DNA from: Zanthoxylum bungeanum
Lineage: Eukaryota > Streptophyta > Magnoliopsida > Sapindales > Rutaceae
Reading direction: 5' to 3'
Assembly (NCBI GenBank): GCA_019454045.1
Contig: SKCR01032796.1
Location: 1-64,000, forward strand
DNA: 64,000 nt
Position numbers and translations under genes: made by a program. The notes beneath the pieces were generated by a model, which made no database searches, was not told the DNA's origin, and saw nothing but the letters and a program-made list of their open reading frames with translations. Shown here piece by piece: positions 1-11,199 of the stretch. The stretch's first letter is position 1. Every line of letters starts with the position of its first letter.

Positions 1-237
1 CATTGCGGCAAGCATGATAGACTGAGCAGTTGAGTTGTCATCACTGTGAGTCTTCCAAAGCTCATAATCAACAACCCGCTCATGTCCAGGCTCAGGCCCG
101 AGAGGTCTGTCTAATACATAGAGCAACTTCTCGGCTCCCAGGACAATCATGAGATTCATCTACCATTCTGGAAAATTAGAACCATTAAAGACATTATCAC
201 CCATGATGATGTCCCTAACGTTGATCTTTCCAGTCAT
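1..237 (-). pseudogene. copia element A: 5' end of gag (truncated by window edge)
   Basis: Reading the minus strand from the ATG at 237-235 gives the N-terminus of a Ty1/copia Gag polyprotein. About 78 codons are visible before the window edge. It starts MTGKINVRDIIMGDN and continues with segments such as EKLLYVLDRPLGPEPGHE and DYELWKTHSDDNSTAQSIML, the typical first helices of plant copia Gag (UBN2-type), which builds the virus-like particle. One in-frame TAG follows FPEW near codon 26, so the copy is not intact as it stands. The start is supported by the homologous break point between leader and gag in elements B and D. The rest of the polyprotein lies outside the window. Family identity is fairly sure; lineage (TAR/Tork-like) is an inference from the related fragment C. 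Confidence 0.75.
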
Positions 238-2472
238 CTTGATTGCAATAGGCTAACTATTCAATCAATGATATCGGGTATAGTCAAATGTAATGATTAC
301 TATAGTCCAACTATATAATCAACTACAAATGATATTTTAAGGGTACAATCCAACTGTTCAATAAAAACAATAAAGTATTAGTCCAACTAATAAATATATG
401 TAACGACGAAAAATAAAGCGCGTATTTAGCAAGTATTAAATGAAATTGCAAATTTAATACTGGCCTCCCACTATTTTTCGGCGAGCCTCTAACCCTCTGT
501 TGAGTACTCGGGAAACCTAGTTTCCTAGTAGGCTAGAATCCCGTTAAATAACACACAACCTTGACTTTGGCCAACAAGCTGTATGAAACTTAACTAGGTA
601 GATCTCCAAGATCAATTGGATCTCATCCAATTCCTAGAACCGGTAGGTGGACCTCCAAGTCCAAATATATATCCAATATATATTTCCTAACCTTTTCCTC
701 TGAATCAACTAAGCCTTGGCTTTGGCTCAACAAGCTTAATGATTCCAGTTAAGTGTGACCCATTGACAGTGGAAAGCTTCATAATCCACGTCGATGTACA
801 TAAGTGACCTTGACTTTGGCCAACAAGTCACAACTGCCCAAGACATGCGATATATAAAAAAAGCCTTCGTGGTTCAAACATATCCGTGATGGACAATGAT
901 CTTGACTTTGGCCAACAAATCAAAGCCAATCTTAGATCTTGAGAGAGAACCACTCAATGGAAGGAAAACGCTTAATGTTGTAGTGAGGGGTTTTTTGCGT
1001 AAATTGACATCCAATTTGTTATCTTTGATTAGGTCTCATCATACACTCTTAAGCATGCATTCTAAAAGCATAATAAGCCACGAATAAATTAATAATGATA
1101 TACAGATGGTTATATAACAAATTATTCTTAGAACAAATCTCTCACTTTCCTCTCTCCCGCTTGCACTATTCATACTTCTACCCAATTACATAATATATTA
1201 AAGAAACCTCATTAACATTGAGGGGAATTGGTGAGAAGAGAAATACAAAGAGTAAAGAGATAATAGGCTGGACACGTAGGTCCAATTTAATAAATTCTAA
1301 ATTTATTACAACAATTTCCAAAATTGCCCTCACCCTTCTAATATCCATCCGATATACATTATTCATACAATACATCCATGTATTCACACAAAGCATGTTA
1401 TTCAATCAATCTAATCCAATTAATTAATCTTTGAATTAATGACCATCCAATGTTCAAACAACGATTTGATTTGCGCGAGTCCAACTCGTTTAAGAACAAA
1501 TACTCAAAGTACGTATTCTTGAATTATATCGAACTATAATTTTAAATCCAATTTAATTTGTATCCAATACTAATTCGTATTTAATTCCAAATTAAATAAT
1601 TACACTTATTTTAGTGCCTTTTAGACTTAGATTCTAAATCTAATCTAAATGGGTCTCAAGGGCCCAATTAGTATCCAATACTATTTTAATTAAAGTCCAA
1701 TGAGCTTTTAATTAATTCTTAAGGCATGGGCTTTGGCAATTATGGATTCAATCCAAGATGCCAAGGCCCAATTAGGAATCATCCTTTGCCATAAAATCAA
1801 TTTTGGCCCATTAGGCCCAATTAAATATTAAAAGGCCCAAAAGTTATATTTGGACTTTATGGAAATGGTTTTAGGCCCAATTTGGATCCAATCCAATTGT
1901 TCAAAACCAAGCTTGGCCCAACCAAGCCCATTAAGCCCAAATACAACAAAATTAGCCCAATCCAATTTTAAAGACTAATTTAATTAATACAACATTCCAA
2001 ATATTACATTAATTTTAATTAAAGTGTAATTTCCATAATTAATTAAACTAATATTTCCAAAACATCAATTAAACTAATTAATCATGCATTATAATATTCA
2101 ATTTATGTCCAACACAATTGAAGCAAAATCAATCCATTTCATGCTTATGGTTCACGGCAAGTTGGGCATAATAATATCAAATCTTGATTTCAATCTAATT
2201 AAATCAACAATCAATATACATATCATGTCATAAACTCATCCAATAGTCAAATTAATAAAGAATCACCATAAACACTCCTAGGGCTAGTTTCGGCCATGCT
2301 CAAGAGTTTGGGGAAAAATTAATCTAATCAATTTTCTTAATTCTTATGATGCACAAATCCAATTAATCATCATCAAAGCATAACCAAACAACCTATTTGG
2401 AAAAATCATGCTCAAAACACAAAATCCCCAAATAAAGTATATAAACCCTAGAAATTAATCATACTTAGATAT
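238..2472 (-). other. copia element A: 2.2 kb leader between primer-binding site and gag
   Basis: This stretch lies between the primer-binding site and the gag start, where plant copia elements usually have a few hundred bases or less. It contains no long ORF. In minus-strand sense it carries four blocks of TTGTTGGCCAAAGTCAAG or a close variant (plus-strand positions about 559-577, 713-733, 808-826, 901-918), eleven TGGGCY motifs at 1660-1960, and AT-rich direct repeats of TAGTCCAACTA near 310-390. The same order of parts occurs in elements B (41501-43835) and D (61600-63985), so the leader is an inherited part of the family and not a chance insertion. Function unknown. Confidence 0.7.
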
Positions 2473-2485
2473 GGCTCTGATACCA
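2473..2485 (-). other. copia element A: primer-binding site
   Basis: The minus strand reads TGGTATCAGAGCC, matching the 3' end of plant initiator tRNA-Met used to prime reverse transcription in most plant copia elements. It sits one base inside the LTR boundary at 2487 and fixes the element as minus-strand. Confidence 0.9.
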
Positions 2486-2486
2486 T

Positions 2487-4363
2487 TGTAAGTGTCCTAG
2501 ACATGCCCAAGGTCTCTAAGTCATGATATATGTGTGAATAAATCAAAGACAAGTTGAAGAATTTACTTACTTTGATCAATGAGATTTCAAAAATCAAGAG
2601 ATGTAGATGAAGCTCCAAGCTTTCTATGTTGTTTCCAACTCAAAGATGAGTTTCCCTATCACCTTAATTGACTCCTTTAAGTGCTAGCTTGTAGAAATTT
2701 TGAACAAAATTCCATGGGAGGGAGAAGAGTGCTCGGCTTTGTGAGGGAGAGAAGAGAGAAGTTTTGGTTTTCGTATTTTGTTTTCTAAAAAACCACATAC
2801 CAAAGTCAACCACCAAAAGTTGTGCATATCTTTCAAAAAGTAAAAACAAAGTGTGTTGATTTTGGTTTGAGTGTTCCATAAGCAATCTAAGTTTTACTCA
2901 ATCAATAACAACTTCTATCAAATGGCAAACATGTTGATGTAAGTCAAGTGGGTCCCACCACTTTTAAATTCCAAATTTAAGTCGAATAACTCAACACACA
3001 ACTTCGCTCGGGCCCGGATTCATTTAATCCGATTAAACGAATTTTCCGTTGCGACGTAATTAAATCCAATTTAATTAAATAATAATGCCTCATAAAATTA
3101 TTACGAAAATCGCTTACGAATTAATTCCAAATTAAATCCAATTTTAATTCCGTTTTGAAATCTAATTTCTATTAATATATCTAATATATTATTCAATCGA
3201 TTAATTCCAAATTAATCGCGTTCTATCTTCTATTAGAATTTTATCCTAGATAAATTATTACCGTAATTAATTCCAGATTAATTTTCTCTCTCTTATAATT
3301 AATCCCAGATTAATTATGTTCGAGTCAAATGTCATCGGTGAATCTTTGGGAAGCGACCCAAGAGATCTTTGGATATGTTGGCAGTAAATCCGGTTGTCGT
3401 TCTATCCGAACATGTGCGTACCCCGTACCACGTTCTTACCGATTTACAAGACATGGTTGGCTTCTAGCAAAGCACCGTGCCTACCCAATTCTCCAGAAAT
3501 ATTCAACGAAGAATATATAATCTATATCAGGCATAGTATATTAAATATTGCGTATTACGATCCAGTATCAGATGTCACATGTTAGGCCTGGGGCTGGAAT
3601 TGTGTCTGCCTCATACGAAGCATATATCGGATCACAATAAACTAGTCTCTTTAATCAGATAATCATGACCTAGTCATATTATCCCGATAGTTGCAGCATA
3701 TTAGAGTACTAGTTCTGTATCCCTGCATGATCATCATCTCCATATGACTAAAGTGATACTTCCATCTTGTCATCACACCCAATACACTACGATTCTCAGT
3801 AAACCCAGAAGAGGCGTACACATAACCTGTTAAAGCCCCGAATGACCAAAACCAAAGCGTACTGATTGTCGCAAGTATTAGCGATGCAAGTCTCAGGTTA
3901 AGACCAAATACACCAACCCTGATACAGATTCCCATAGACACATAGTCATACTACCAATGGGATTCCGATGGGTTTATCCAGAGCGAAGCTGTTCCCGGTC
4001 CAACGGCTAACATAACCTCTTATCACACTTGCGTAAGTATCCTATACTTAAATATATGAGAACTATACCGTTAAGCTTCCATAACACGCACAAGTGTAAT
4101 ACTAGTCTATTCCGCATTATCGATGTCCAGTCTCGATAATACTACGACTAGGGATATTTAATTATTGAACCGTTCGTGGATTAATACTATCTCATATCTT
4201 ATTAATCTGAAACTAATCATAAGGACTTTTATCATTTATATATATCAAAGTAATCTAATTACAAAATGATAAAATAGTAATTTCCTTTGTCACATAATTA
4301 ATTTGTACAAAAACTACAATGTCTTTTACAAATAGTGATGTTATGGGTCATAATTCTCCAACA
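2487..4363 (-). repeat. copia element A: 5' LTR
   Basis: The LTR is bounded by TG at 2487 and CCAACA ending at 4363, and adjoins the primer-binding site. It is about 1.88 kb. Its right two thirds (about 3000-4363) align by eye with the LTRs at 43849-45884, 54047-55680 and 56739-58088; shared landmarks are TTTTCCGTTGCGACGTAATT, the CATCGGTGAATCTT segment and the final GGGTCATAATT..CCAACA. The 3' LTR lies outside the window, so age and target duplication cannot be judged. Small ORFs inside (3329-3585 plus, 3663-3941 minus) recur at the same LTR position in the other copies and are not genes. Confidence 0.85.
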
Positions 4364-4464
4364 TTAAGAACTTATTACTTTTAGTATTGTTAGATGAGAA
4401 TTTGCATGTATTAATAGTCAATTTTGTGGAAAAAAATATATTATGTGCTTGAAAAATACGCAAG
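4364..4464. other. short unannotated flank
   Basis: Flank of element A. I see no coding signal or recognisable repeat here before the minisatellite. Confidence 0.5.
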
Positions 4465-4760
4465 GGCGTTCGAACGCCCGACGAATGCGTAGGAAAAATT
4501 TTGTTTTTTCATAAGAACGTTTGAACGCGTCTTCAAACTCAACTCGAATGTAAACCCTATGGAGCATTTGGTTCGAACGCGTTTTCGAACGCTACACGAA
4601 CGTAAACTCTCTGGAACATTTCGTTCGAACGCGATCCCAAACCCTAGACAAACGTGAACTCACTGGAACACTTCATTAGAACGCGTTTACGAATGCTACA
4701 TGAACGTGAACTTACTTGATAGTTTCGTTCGAACGAAGAAACAAACGTGACACTAACGAA
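4465..4760 (+). repeat. diverged 52-bp minisatellite built on CGTTCGAACG
   Basis: Six degenerate units start at about 4468, 4519, 4570, 4622, 4674 and 4726, a period of 51-52 bp. Each carries a CGTTCGAACG-like palindrome (16-bp perfect palindrome GGGCGTTCGAACGCCC at 4465-4480), usually followed by a GCGTT-N4-AACGC-like stem and a CGAACGTGAAC block. The array is a diverged relative of the 53-bp array at 48261-48650 and, reversed, of 12490-12720. 4761-4880 is AT-rich with nothing recognisable. Confidence 0.8.
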
Positions 4761-5381
4761 ATTAATCTTGGAATTACTTTTAGATTAAAATAGACTTACA
4801 TTAATTTATATTGTCATAATATTAACTTAGTAAAATCATATATTATATTACAATAAACTTGGTAGTATAAATTTAATTTAATATTAGGGTGTTGAATTAT
4901 CACAAGCATACACATAGTGATAAAGTTGAAATTTAATTATGTGTTGCATACTTGGTTGAGAATTAAAAGTGTAATTTTACAGACGTAATTCCATCCAAGC
5001 TTGATTGATTAATACACATATACCCATATAATTCTACAAATATTATATTGTGAATTGAAGTGTAATACTAAGTTTGAATGTCTAAGATATCTATTGAGAA
5101 AGTGTTTAAAGGATATTCAGTCAAAAAGGCGATAAGAGCCTAAGTGGGCACGAATTTAAGTGGTTACTCATGACCCCCCTCGTCCTATGGGAATATTCTT
5201 TTATTTACTTATCATAAGAAACCTTAGTCGTAAATTCAAGGATTTATGTTATTTGGTACTCGTGTCCAATATAACAACGAGTGGACTCTTAGTATATCAC
5301 TTAAAAAAGATTATTCGTTTGATCGTTGTGCAATTTATCTTTGGTAGAATTATTGATTGCTGTTTGATTTTCCAATTACAT

Positions 5382-6183
5382 ATGGCTAGCGGAAATATCG
5401 CAGTACCGGTCCCTCATGGAGAAAAATCGAAAAAGTTTGGTGGAGCAAACTTTAAACAATGACAGAGCAAGATGTTGTTCTACCTGACAACATTGCAGTT
5501 GGCTAAGTACCTCAAAGATCCTCCGAGTCTTGTGGAGGGAGAAACAGAAACAACCAAGCAACTGCGAGAAGAGACATGGTCGTTAGGTGATTTCTTGTGC
5601 AAGAAATACCTCTTGGGAGGACTTGACAATACCCTGTATAATGTGTACCAAGGCATGATTTCTGCGAAGATTCTCTAGGAATCTCTCGAGAAGAAATACA
5701 AAACCGAGGATGTCGGGTAAAAGAAATTTATCGTGGTTAGGTTCCTGGATTAAAAAATGGTAGATTCATGAACGATAATGTCTTAGTTGGGTGAACTACA
5801 CTTGATTATTCATGAAATATTGGATGAAGGAATGAAACTCTGTGAGACATTTCAAGTTTCCACAATCATTGAAAAGTTACCTCCATCATGGAATGACTTC
5901 AGGAGCTATCTGAAACATAAAAAGAAGCAGATGAGTCTTGAAGTCCTTGGGGTTCGATTGAGGATCGAAGAGGACAACATGAAGTCCGAGAAGGCCAACT
6001 ACAAGACTATGGAGTTGATTCTTCCCAAGCTCACAAGAAGTTCAATGGGAAGTACTACAACTGTGGAAAAAACAGTCATATGGCAAAGGACTACAAAAAT
6101 AAGAAGTCTCAGGACAAAGGCAAGAAAAATAAAAATGAGGCCCATGTAACTAAAGATGAACAGTTAACTGATGAGATCTCAGA
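5382..6183 (+). pseudogene. copia element I: gag remnant
   Basis: The ATG at 5382 begins MASGNIAVPVPHGEK, and the inverse-orientation relative at 50881-52340 starts with a closely similar peptide, supporting this start. In-frame stops occur at 5460 (a Trp codon in the relative), 5676, 5718 and further on. A deletion of roughly 55 bp relative to that copy shifts the frame near 6020. Recognisable Gag segments are TTLQLAKYLKDPP, GLDNTLYNVYQGM and STIIEKLPPSWNDFRSYL. The zinc knuckle near 6065-6110 reads YNCGKNSHMAKDY: two of the normal CCHC cysteines are tyrosine, so nucleic-acid binding would be impaired. Role in an intact element: capsid formation and RNA packaging. Confidence 0.8.
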
Positions 6184-6430
6184 ATGAACCTCTCAGCTGT
6201 GGTAACATAAGCCAACTTGGTTAGGAATCCTAGAGAATGGTGGGTAGACACTGGGGCTACTCGTCATATATGTGCTGATAGCAAAATATTTTCCTCGTAT
6301 CAGAAGGTTGGTGGTGGCGATCATCTGACAATGGGAAATTCGCCTACCTCTAGAGTGGTTGGACAAGTCACAGTGGTTTTGTAGATGACATCCGGAAATG
6401 AGCTTACATTGAAGAATGTCCTGCATGACT
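6184..6430 (+). pseudogene. copia element I: protease fragment
   Basis: Directly after gag the frame reads WWVDTGATRHICAD, the aspartic-protease active site of copia Pol, with the catalytic Asp codon at 6247-6249 (DTG, intact). Downstream is the usual SSYQKVGGGDHLTMGNS region, two in-frame stops (near 6206 and 6382), and then MTSGNELTLKNVLHD, where similarity stops abruptly at about 6430. The relative at 50877-51143 has YTG in place of DTG. In an intact element this enzyme cleaves the Gag-Pol polyprotein. Confidence 0.8.
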
Positions 6431-7000
6431 ATTCTTACTAGTTAACTATATCCAAAACAAATATCTATTTTAGATTACTAATCGTGACTTAGTAACTAAG
6501 TCATTAACCATCTTGATTTTTCAAGAAAATTGGAACAACAGTTTCCGATAGTTTGAACTAATCTAACAATATCTAAGTCTTCTGTCATTTTAGAACCTAT
6601 TTTAGAAATACATAACCATACGTAAAGTCAGAAAACATATTCAAATATTATGCATGCAGTGGATTAGAAGTATAATTCTATAAACAATATAGAATAAAGG
6701 AAAACAAAAGCAGAAAATTCCATAAAATTACACACTGCTTTAGTTATGGATTTTTAACCCAGCAGTGTCTCCCACTACTTTACGTAATACCGTAATGCCC
6801 AATGGAGAATGGGAATTCAATAATTAAATTGAATTCCATAGTGAGAGTAGGATCCCATGAATATATTTCGACTCACAGCTTTGGCACGGTCTCGCCTACG
6901 TATATTCATTAGGTAGACAACTCATTGTCAATCACTCACTAGTGACTCCTGATTTTGGTCCTGATAATTTCTCGTTATGAAAGCTTTGGCACGTTCACAA
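6431..7000. other. foreign block inside pol, resembling a copia leader
   Basis: About 570 bp separates LKNVLHD from SLLSKNGF, which lie some ten residues apart in normal copia Pol. The block has no coding similarity. It contains TCTCCCACTACT (6769-6780), AGGATCCCATGAATATATTT, and two copies of AGCTTTGGCACG (about 6879 and 6982). The order of these parts mirrors the leaders of elements A, B and D (TCCCACTATT, ATCCCGTTAAATA, GACTTTGGCCAACAA, TAGGTAGA). I see no target duplication. It may be an inserted leader fragment of a related family or a recombinational patch. Confidence 0.5.
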
Positions 7001-8083
7001 TGAGGGCTCTCTCCTTAGCAAGAATGGCTTTTAGCTTGTATTTGTTTCTGACAAGTTTGTCTTGACAAAAAATGATGTTTATGTAGGAAAATGATACCTC
7101 ACTGAGGGCCTTTTCAAGTTCAATGTAATGACTGTCAATCGACACAGTGCTAACAATAAAGCTACAACTTTCGCTTATATTATTGGGTCATAAAATGTAT
7201 GGCATAGAAGGTTAGGACATGTTAATTATGATACAATGCATAAATTAATTAACATGGACCTTATACCTAAATTCGTAATTGATAACAAACATAAATGTGA
7301 GGCATGTGTTGAAGCAAAAATGCATAGAGCATCATTTCATTCCATAGAACTAAGTTCTGAACCCTTGAAACTTGTACACTCTGATATGTGTGATATGAAT
7401 ATTGTGCAAACAAGAGGCGGTAAAAAGTACTTTGTCACTTTTATCGATGATAGCACAAGATTTTGTTATGTGTATTTACTGAGGAGCAAATATGAAGCTA
7501 TTGAGAGCTTTATACACTATAAGAACGAAGTTGAAAATCAACTTGGCAAGAAAATCAAAAGAATCAAGAGTGATAGAGGTGGTGAATATGTGTCACCATT
7601 TGGTGAATATTGTTCCAATCATGGAATTATTCACGAAACTACTGCTCCTTATTTGCCTCAACAGAACAAGATTGCTGAGCGCAAAAATCGATCATTGAAG
7701 GAAATGATGAACACCATATTAACAAACTCTAGTTTACCCCAGAACTTGTAGGGCGAAGCCTTGCTTTCCGCCAACTATGTTCTGAACAAGCTACCTCACA
7801 GAAGATTGGACAAGACACCATATGAATTATGGAAAGGTCACGTACATTCCTACAAATATATAAAAGTGTGGGGGTGTCTTGCCAAAATAATGGTTCATAA
7901 ACCTATTAAGGTTAGAATATGGCCCAAAACTATTGATTGTATATTTGGAAATGCTCGCAACAGTAGTGCGTATCGATTATTGGTACATAAATCTGAAATT
8001 CCTGACATCAATCCAAATATGATAATTGAGTCAAGAAATGTGACATTTTTTGAAGAGAAATTTCCTTGTAAGGAAAAATAAAG
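7001..8083 (+). pseudogene. copia element I: integrase remnant
   Basis: The region starts with SLLSKNGFKLVF and reaches the integrase zinc-binding part: WHRRLGHVNYDTM (His pair, near 7200) and KCEACVEAK (Cys pair, near 7290). The catalytic core keeps HSD (Asp at 7383), SDRGGEY and ERKNRSL. Asp and Glu are 35 positions apart, one fewer than in many copia integrases. A TAG at 7749 replaces a Trp before GEALLSANYVLNKLPHRR. The C-terminal part continues with KTPYELWKGH and SSAYRLLVHKSEIPDINPN to a stop near 8081. All three catalytic acids are present, but the stops at 7190 and 7749 break the frame. Role in an intact element: insertion of the cDNA into the host genome. Confidence 0.85.
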
Positions 8084-8179
8084 AACATAGTCTCTCAAAA
8101 GAACTATTGATACTGTCAAAGACAGTGATCAGGTTGACCAAGAGTCAGATCAATATAAAAATTTTGAGGCAATTGAACC

Positions 8180-9792
8180 TAGACGTAGAAAAAAAAAGCT
8201 AGAACGTCTAAGTCATTTGGACCCGATTTTCTAACATACTTGTTAGAAAATGAGCCTCATAGCTATAAAGAAGCAATGTCTTCATCAGAGGCACCTTTGT
8301 GGAAAAAGGCTATCAATAGTGAGATTGATTCCATCCTAGAAAACCATATTTGGGAGTTGGTTGATCTTCCTCCAGGTTGTAAGCCACTAGGCTACAAATG
8401 GATATTCAAACGGAAGATGATACTAGATGGATCAATAGATAAGTACAAGGAAAGACTTGTCATAAAAGGTTATAGACAAAAAAAAGGCATTGATTACTTT
8501 GATACCTATTCACCAGTGACTCGTATCACGTCAATAAGAATGCTCATAGCCATAACAACTATATTTGGTCTTGAAATACATCAAATGGATGTAAAGACGA
8601 CATTCTTAAATGGTGAACTGGATGAAGAGATTTACATGGAACAACCAGAAGGTTTCATTGTTCCTGGACAAGAACAGAAGGTGTGCAAACTTGTAAAATC
8701 CTTATACGGATTAAAACAAGCACCCAAGCAATGACATGAAAAATTTGACAAAGAGATGTTGTCAAGTGATTTCAAAATCAATGAGTGTGATAAATGTATA
8801 TACACCAAATCAACTCAAAAATGATATGTCATTGTGTGTCTCTACATAGACGATATGCTGATAATTGGTAGTAATAATGAGATGATTCAGTCTAGCAAGA
8901 AAGTGTTGAGCATCAAATTTGATATGAAGGATTTAAGAGTAGCTGATGTAATATTAGGAATTAAGATTTCCAGAACATCAGAAGGGTATATATTATCTCA
9001 TACTCACTATGTTGAGAAGATACTTAAGAAATATAATAAAGGAGATCTAAATGTGGCTAAAACTCATGTAGACCTAACTATTCATTTATCAAAGAATATT
9101 GGCTCAAACATATCGTAATTAGAGTATTCGAGAATCATCGGAAGCCTGATGTATCTCAAAAATTACACACGACCTGATATCGCTCAAGTTGTAAACATGC
9201 TTAGCAAATATACGAGAAATCCAGGACATAACCACTAGAAAGCCATAATAAGAGTTTTGAGGTATCTGAGAGAAACTTCAAAATATGGTCTGCATTATAC
9301 GAGATATCCTGCTGTTCTAGAGGGATATAATGATGCTAATTGGATATCTGATACAGTGGATTCCAAATCTTCGAGTGGATTTGTTTTCACACTTGGTGGT
9401 GCAGCCATGTCATGGAAATCCTCGAGGTAAACATGCATTGCCCAGTCTACTATAGAATCAAAATTCAGAGCATTAGATAAAAAAGTGGAAGACGCGGAAT
9501 GGCTTTGAAATTTCCTAGAGGATATTCCTAATTGGCCCAAACTAGTGCCAGTGATAAGCATACATTGTGATAGTCAATGGGCTATTGGGAGAGCCCAAAA
9601 TACAATATATAATGGTAAGTCTCGACACATACGTCGCAGACATAATACCATATGACAACTGATCTCAAGTGGCATAATATCGATCGATTATGTGAAATCA
9701 AAGAAAAACCTAATGGATCCACTTACTAAAGGTTTACCTAGAGAGCAAGTTGAGAAGTCATCGAGGGGAATGGGCTTGAGGCCTATAAATTA
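8180..9792 (+). pseudogene. copia element I: reverse transcriptase and RNase H remnant
   Basis: The RT domain is clear: WELVDLPPGCKPLGYKWIFK, KGIDYFDTYSPVTR, IHQMDVKTTFLNGEL (first catalytic Asp), KSLYGLKQAPKQ and YIDDMLIIG at 8843-8869 (catalytic Asp pair intact, Ile for the common Val). Stops lie at 8732 (a Trp site), 8822 and 9116. The RNase H part keeps [20 protein letters not shown] and IHCDSQWAIG, so the acidic residues survive, with stops near 9236, 9428 and 9507. The reading ends with MDPLTKGLPREQ and a TAA at 9790. Mostly substitutions and not large indels suggest moderate age. Role in an intact element: conversion of element RNA to DNA. Confidence 0.88.
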
Positions 9793-10324
9793 ATAATTAT
9801 CACTGTGGAAACCCAACCTAGCTGACTGAAGATCCCAAGATCTAGGTTTAAAAAGGACAACTGAAACTTTGTGCAATTCAAAACAAGCTGTAGAGTTTTA
9901 TACTTTTTCCCATTTTGATAATGACGCATAGTGCTTTCTGTCATGGTTAGGATAAGCTAAGGCTTTTAATGAGGGTAAATGCATATTACCTCTTTATAGT
10001 AGATCACCTATTTCAAGTAAGAAGTGAGATCGCTTCCAATGGATTTTTACAGGCTGAATTCCCTAAAGGACTTGATGAATCCATGACCAATGTTCATGGC
10101 CGAAATGAACATAACCGTAGAACAGGAAATGGTCGAAGTAAAGCTGTGTGTTGGCAATTGTCTTGGTTTACTCCAAAGACGGAACAGTTCAAGACTATGG
10201 GTCACTGGTTCACCAAGTAAATCCGATTGTCATTCACTAGGAAATAATCAAGGTGAAAGCTACCTATTTTGATGTAGTTTTATTTCATGGGAACTCTCTT
10301 AGTGTCTGCATGAATATTTAGAAA
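9793..10324 (+). other. copia element I: 3' untranslated region
   Basis: About 530 bp between the RNase H stop and the polypurine tract. The small ORFs here (9969-10272) have no similarity I can recognise. The segment belongs to the element by position. Confidence 0.6.
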
Positions 10325-10336
10325 ATTATGGGGGAT
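10325..10336 (+). other. copia element I: polypurine tract
   Basis: ATTATGGGGGAT lies directly before TGTAAGAAA, the start of the LTR. It is the expected plus-strand primer site for reverse transcription. Confidence 0.75.
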
Positions 10337-10909
10337 TGTAAGAAATTTTCAAAATATGGTTGTAAGAGTTTATATATAGGAAATGAAAGGTTGTAATCTT
10401 AAGTGTAGAGATTAAACCCTTGGGTTTAAATGTAATGGTATATCCTTTGAAGAAAATGATATAACCCTTAGGAATTATCTTAATAGACATAATGGTACCT
10501 TTTCAATGGTAACCCTCCATGTCTATAAATAAGGCATTACATTCCCATTTCAATTCACTGAATTTTATATATATATATTCTCTAAGAGTCTTGCATACTA
10601 GAAAGTATTTTAAGTAAAAGATAGTTTCCACCATTGTCTTTGTTCAAGATCTTGTTAAATGAGTGCCCCGTCTATAAGAAGTATCCAATGAATCCTGGGA
10701 GAACATTAGCCACATAGCATCCGTAGAGCACCGAGACGGGGGCTAATAAGTTCTTAAGGACAGAGACATCTCGACTTGGATTTCGTTTTCAGTATCATCA
10801 ATATTTTTCCAGGTTTTTCTTATTCTACTGAGGTTTATGGTTTAAGGTTGGCATGATAGTAGATCTGTTTGATGCATGTTAAATTTCATTTAATGACACA
10901 TATTTTACA
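10337..10909 (+). repeat. copia element I: 3' LTR
   Basis: The LTR starts TGTAAGAAATTTTC after the polypurine tract and probably ends TTTTACA at 10909, giving short inverted termini (TGTAA/TTACA). The end could also be 10912. TATAAAT at 10524-10530 is a good TATA box, so U3 is about 190 bp. No second copy is visible in the window, so the boundaries rest on termini and polypurine tract only. Confidence 0.65.
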
Positions 10910-11199
10910 ACAATACAAGTTTTTTTTTATGAATTTAAATTTGTATAAATGTGTTAGTGTGGATTGTTGTTTGTGGAGATTCTGGACTGGTTAATAATCG
11001 AATTAACCAAAACCAATCGAAAAATAATGGTTAGGTTGGTTAATAGTTATGTGCCATCATATGGTTAAATCGATTGATCATTTACTTAACCAAATAATTT
11101 CGATTCGGTTTAAAAATTAAGGATTAACCGACCTAACCGATCGATACACACCCCTATTTATAACATTTGGATTATGTAGCTTACTTTCTTTTATATAGT
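10910..11199. other. AT-rich flank with GGTTAA-type repeats
   Basis: From 10990 to 11150 the sequence repeats short GGTTAA, AACCAAAACC, CGGTTTAAAA and TTAACCGACC words on both strands, ending ATACACACCCC. This resembles the subterminal regions of plant hAT-type or other small DNA transposons, but I find no defined terminal repeat or target duplication, so it is left unclassified. Confidence 0.3.

Larger units (their letters stand above)
4880..10909 (+). mobile_element. copia element I, 5'-incomplete, degenerate
   Basis: A plus-strand Ty1/copia element with gag, protease, integrase, RT and RNase H in the normal copia order, then a polypurine tract and a 3' LTR. No 5' LTR matching 10337-10909 is visible upstream of gag, so the 5' end is lost. 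The leader (about 4900-5381) is shared, in inverse orientation, with the fragment at 50881-52340, including a GGCGATAAGAGCC block near 5126-5138. An unrelated block of about 570 bp interrupts the protease-integrase region. Many stops and frameshifts make it non-functional. Confidence 0.85.
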
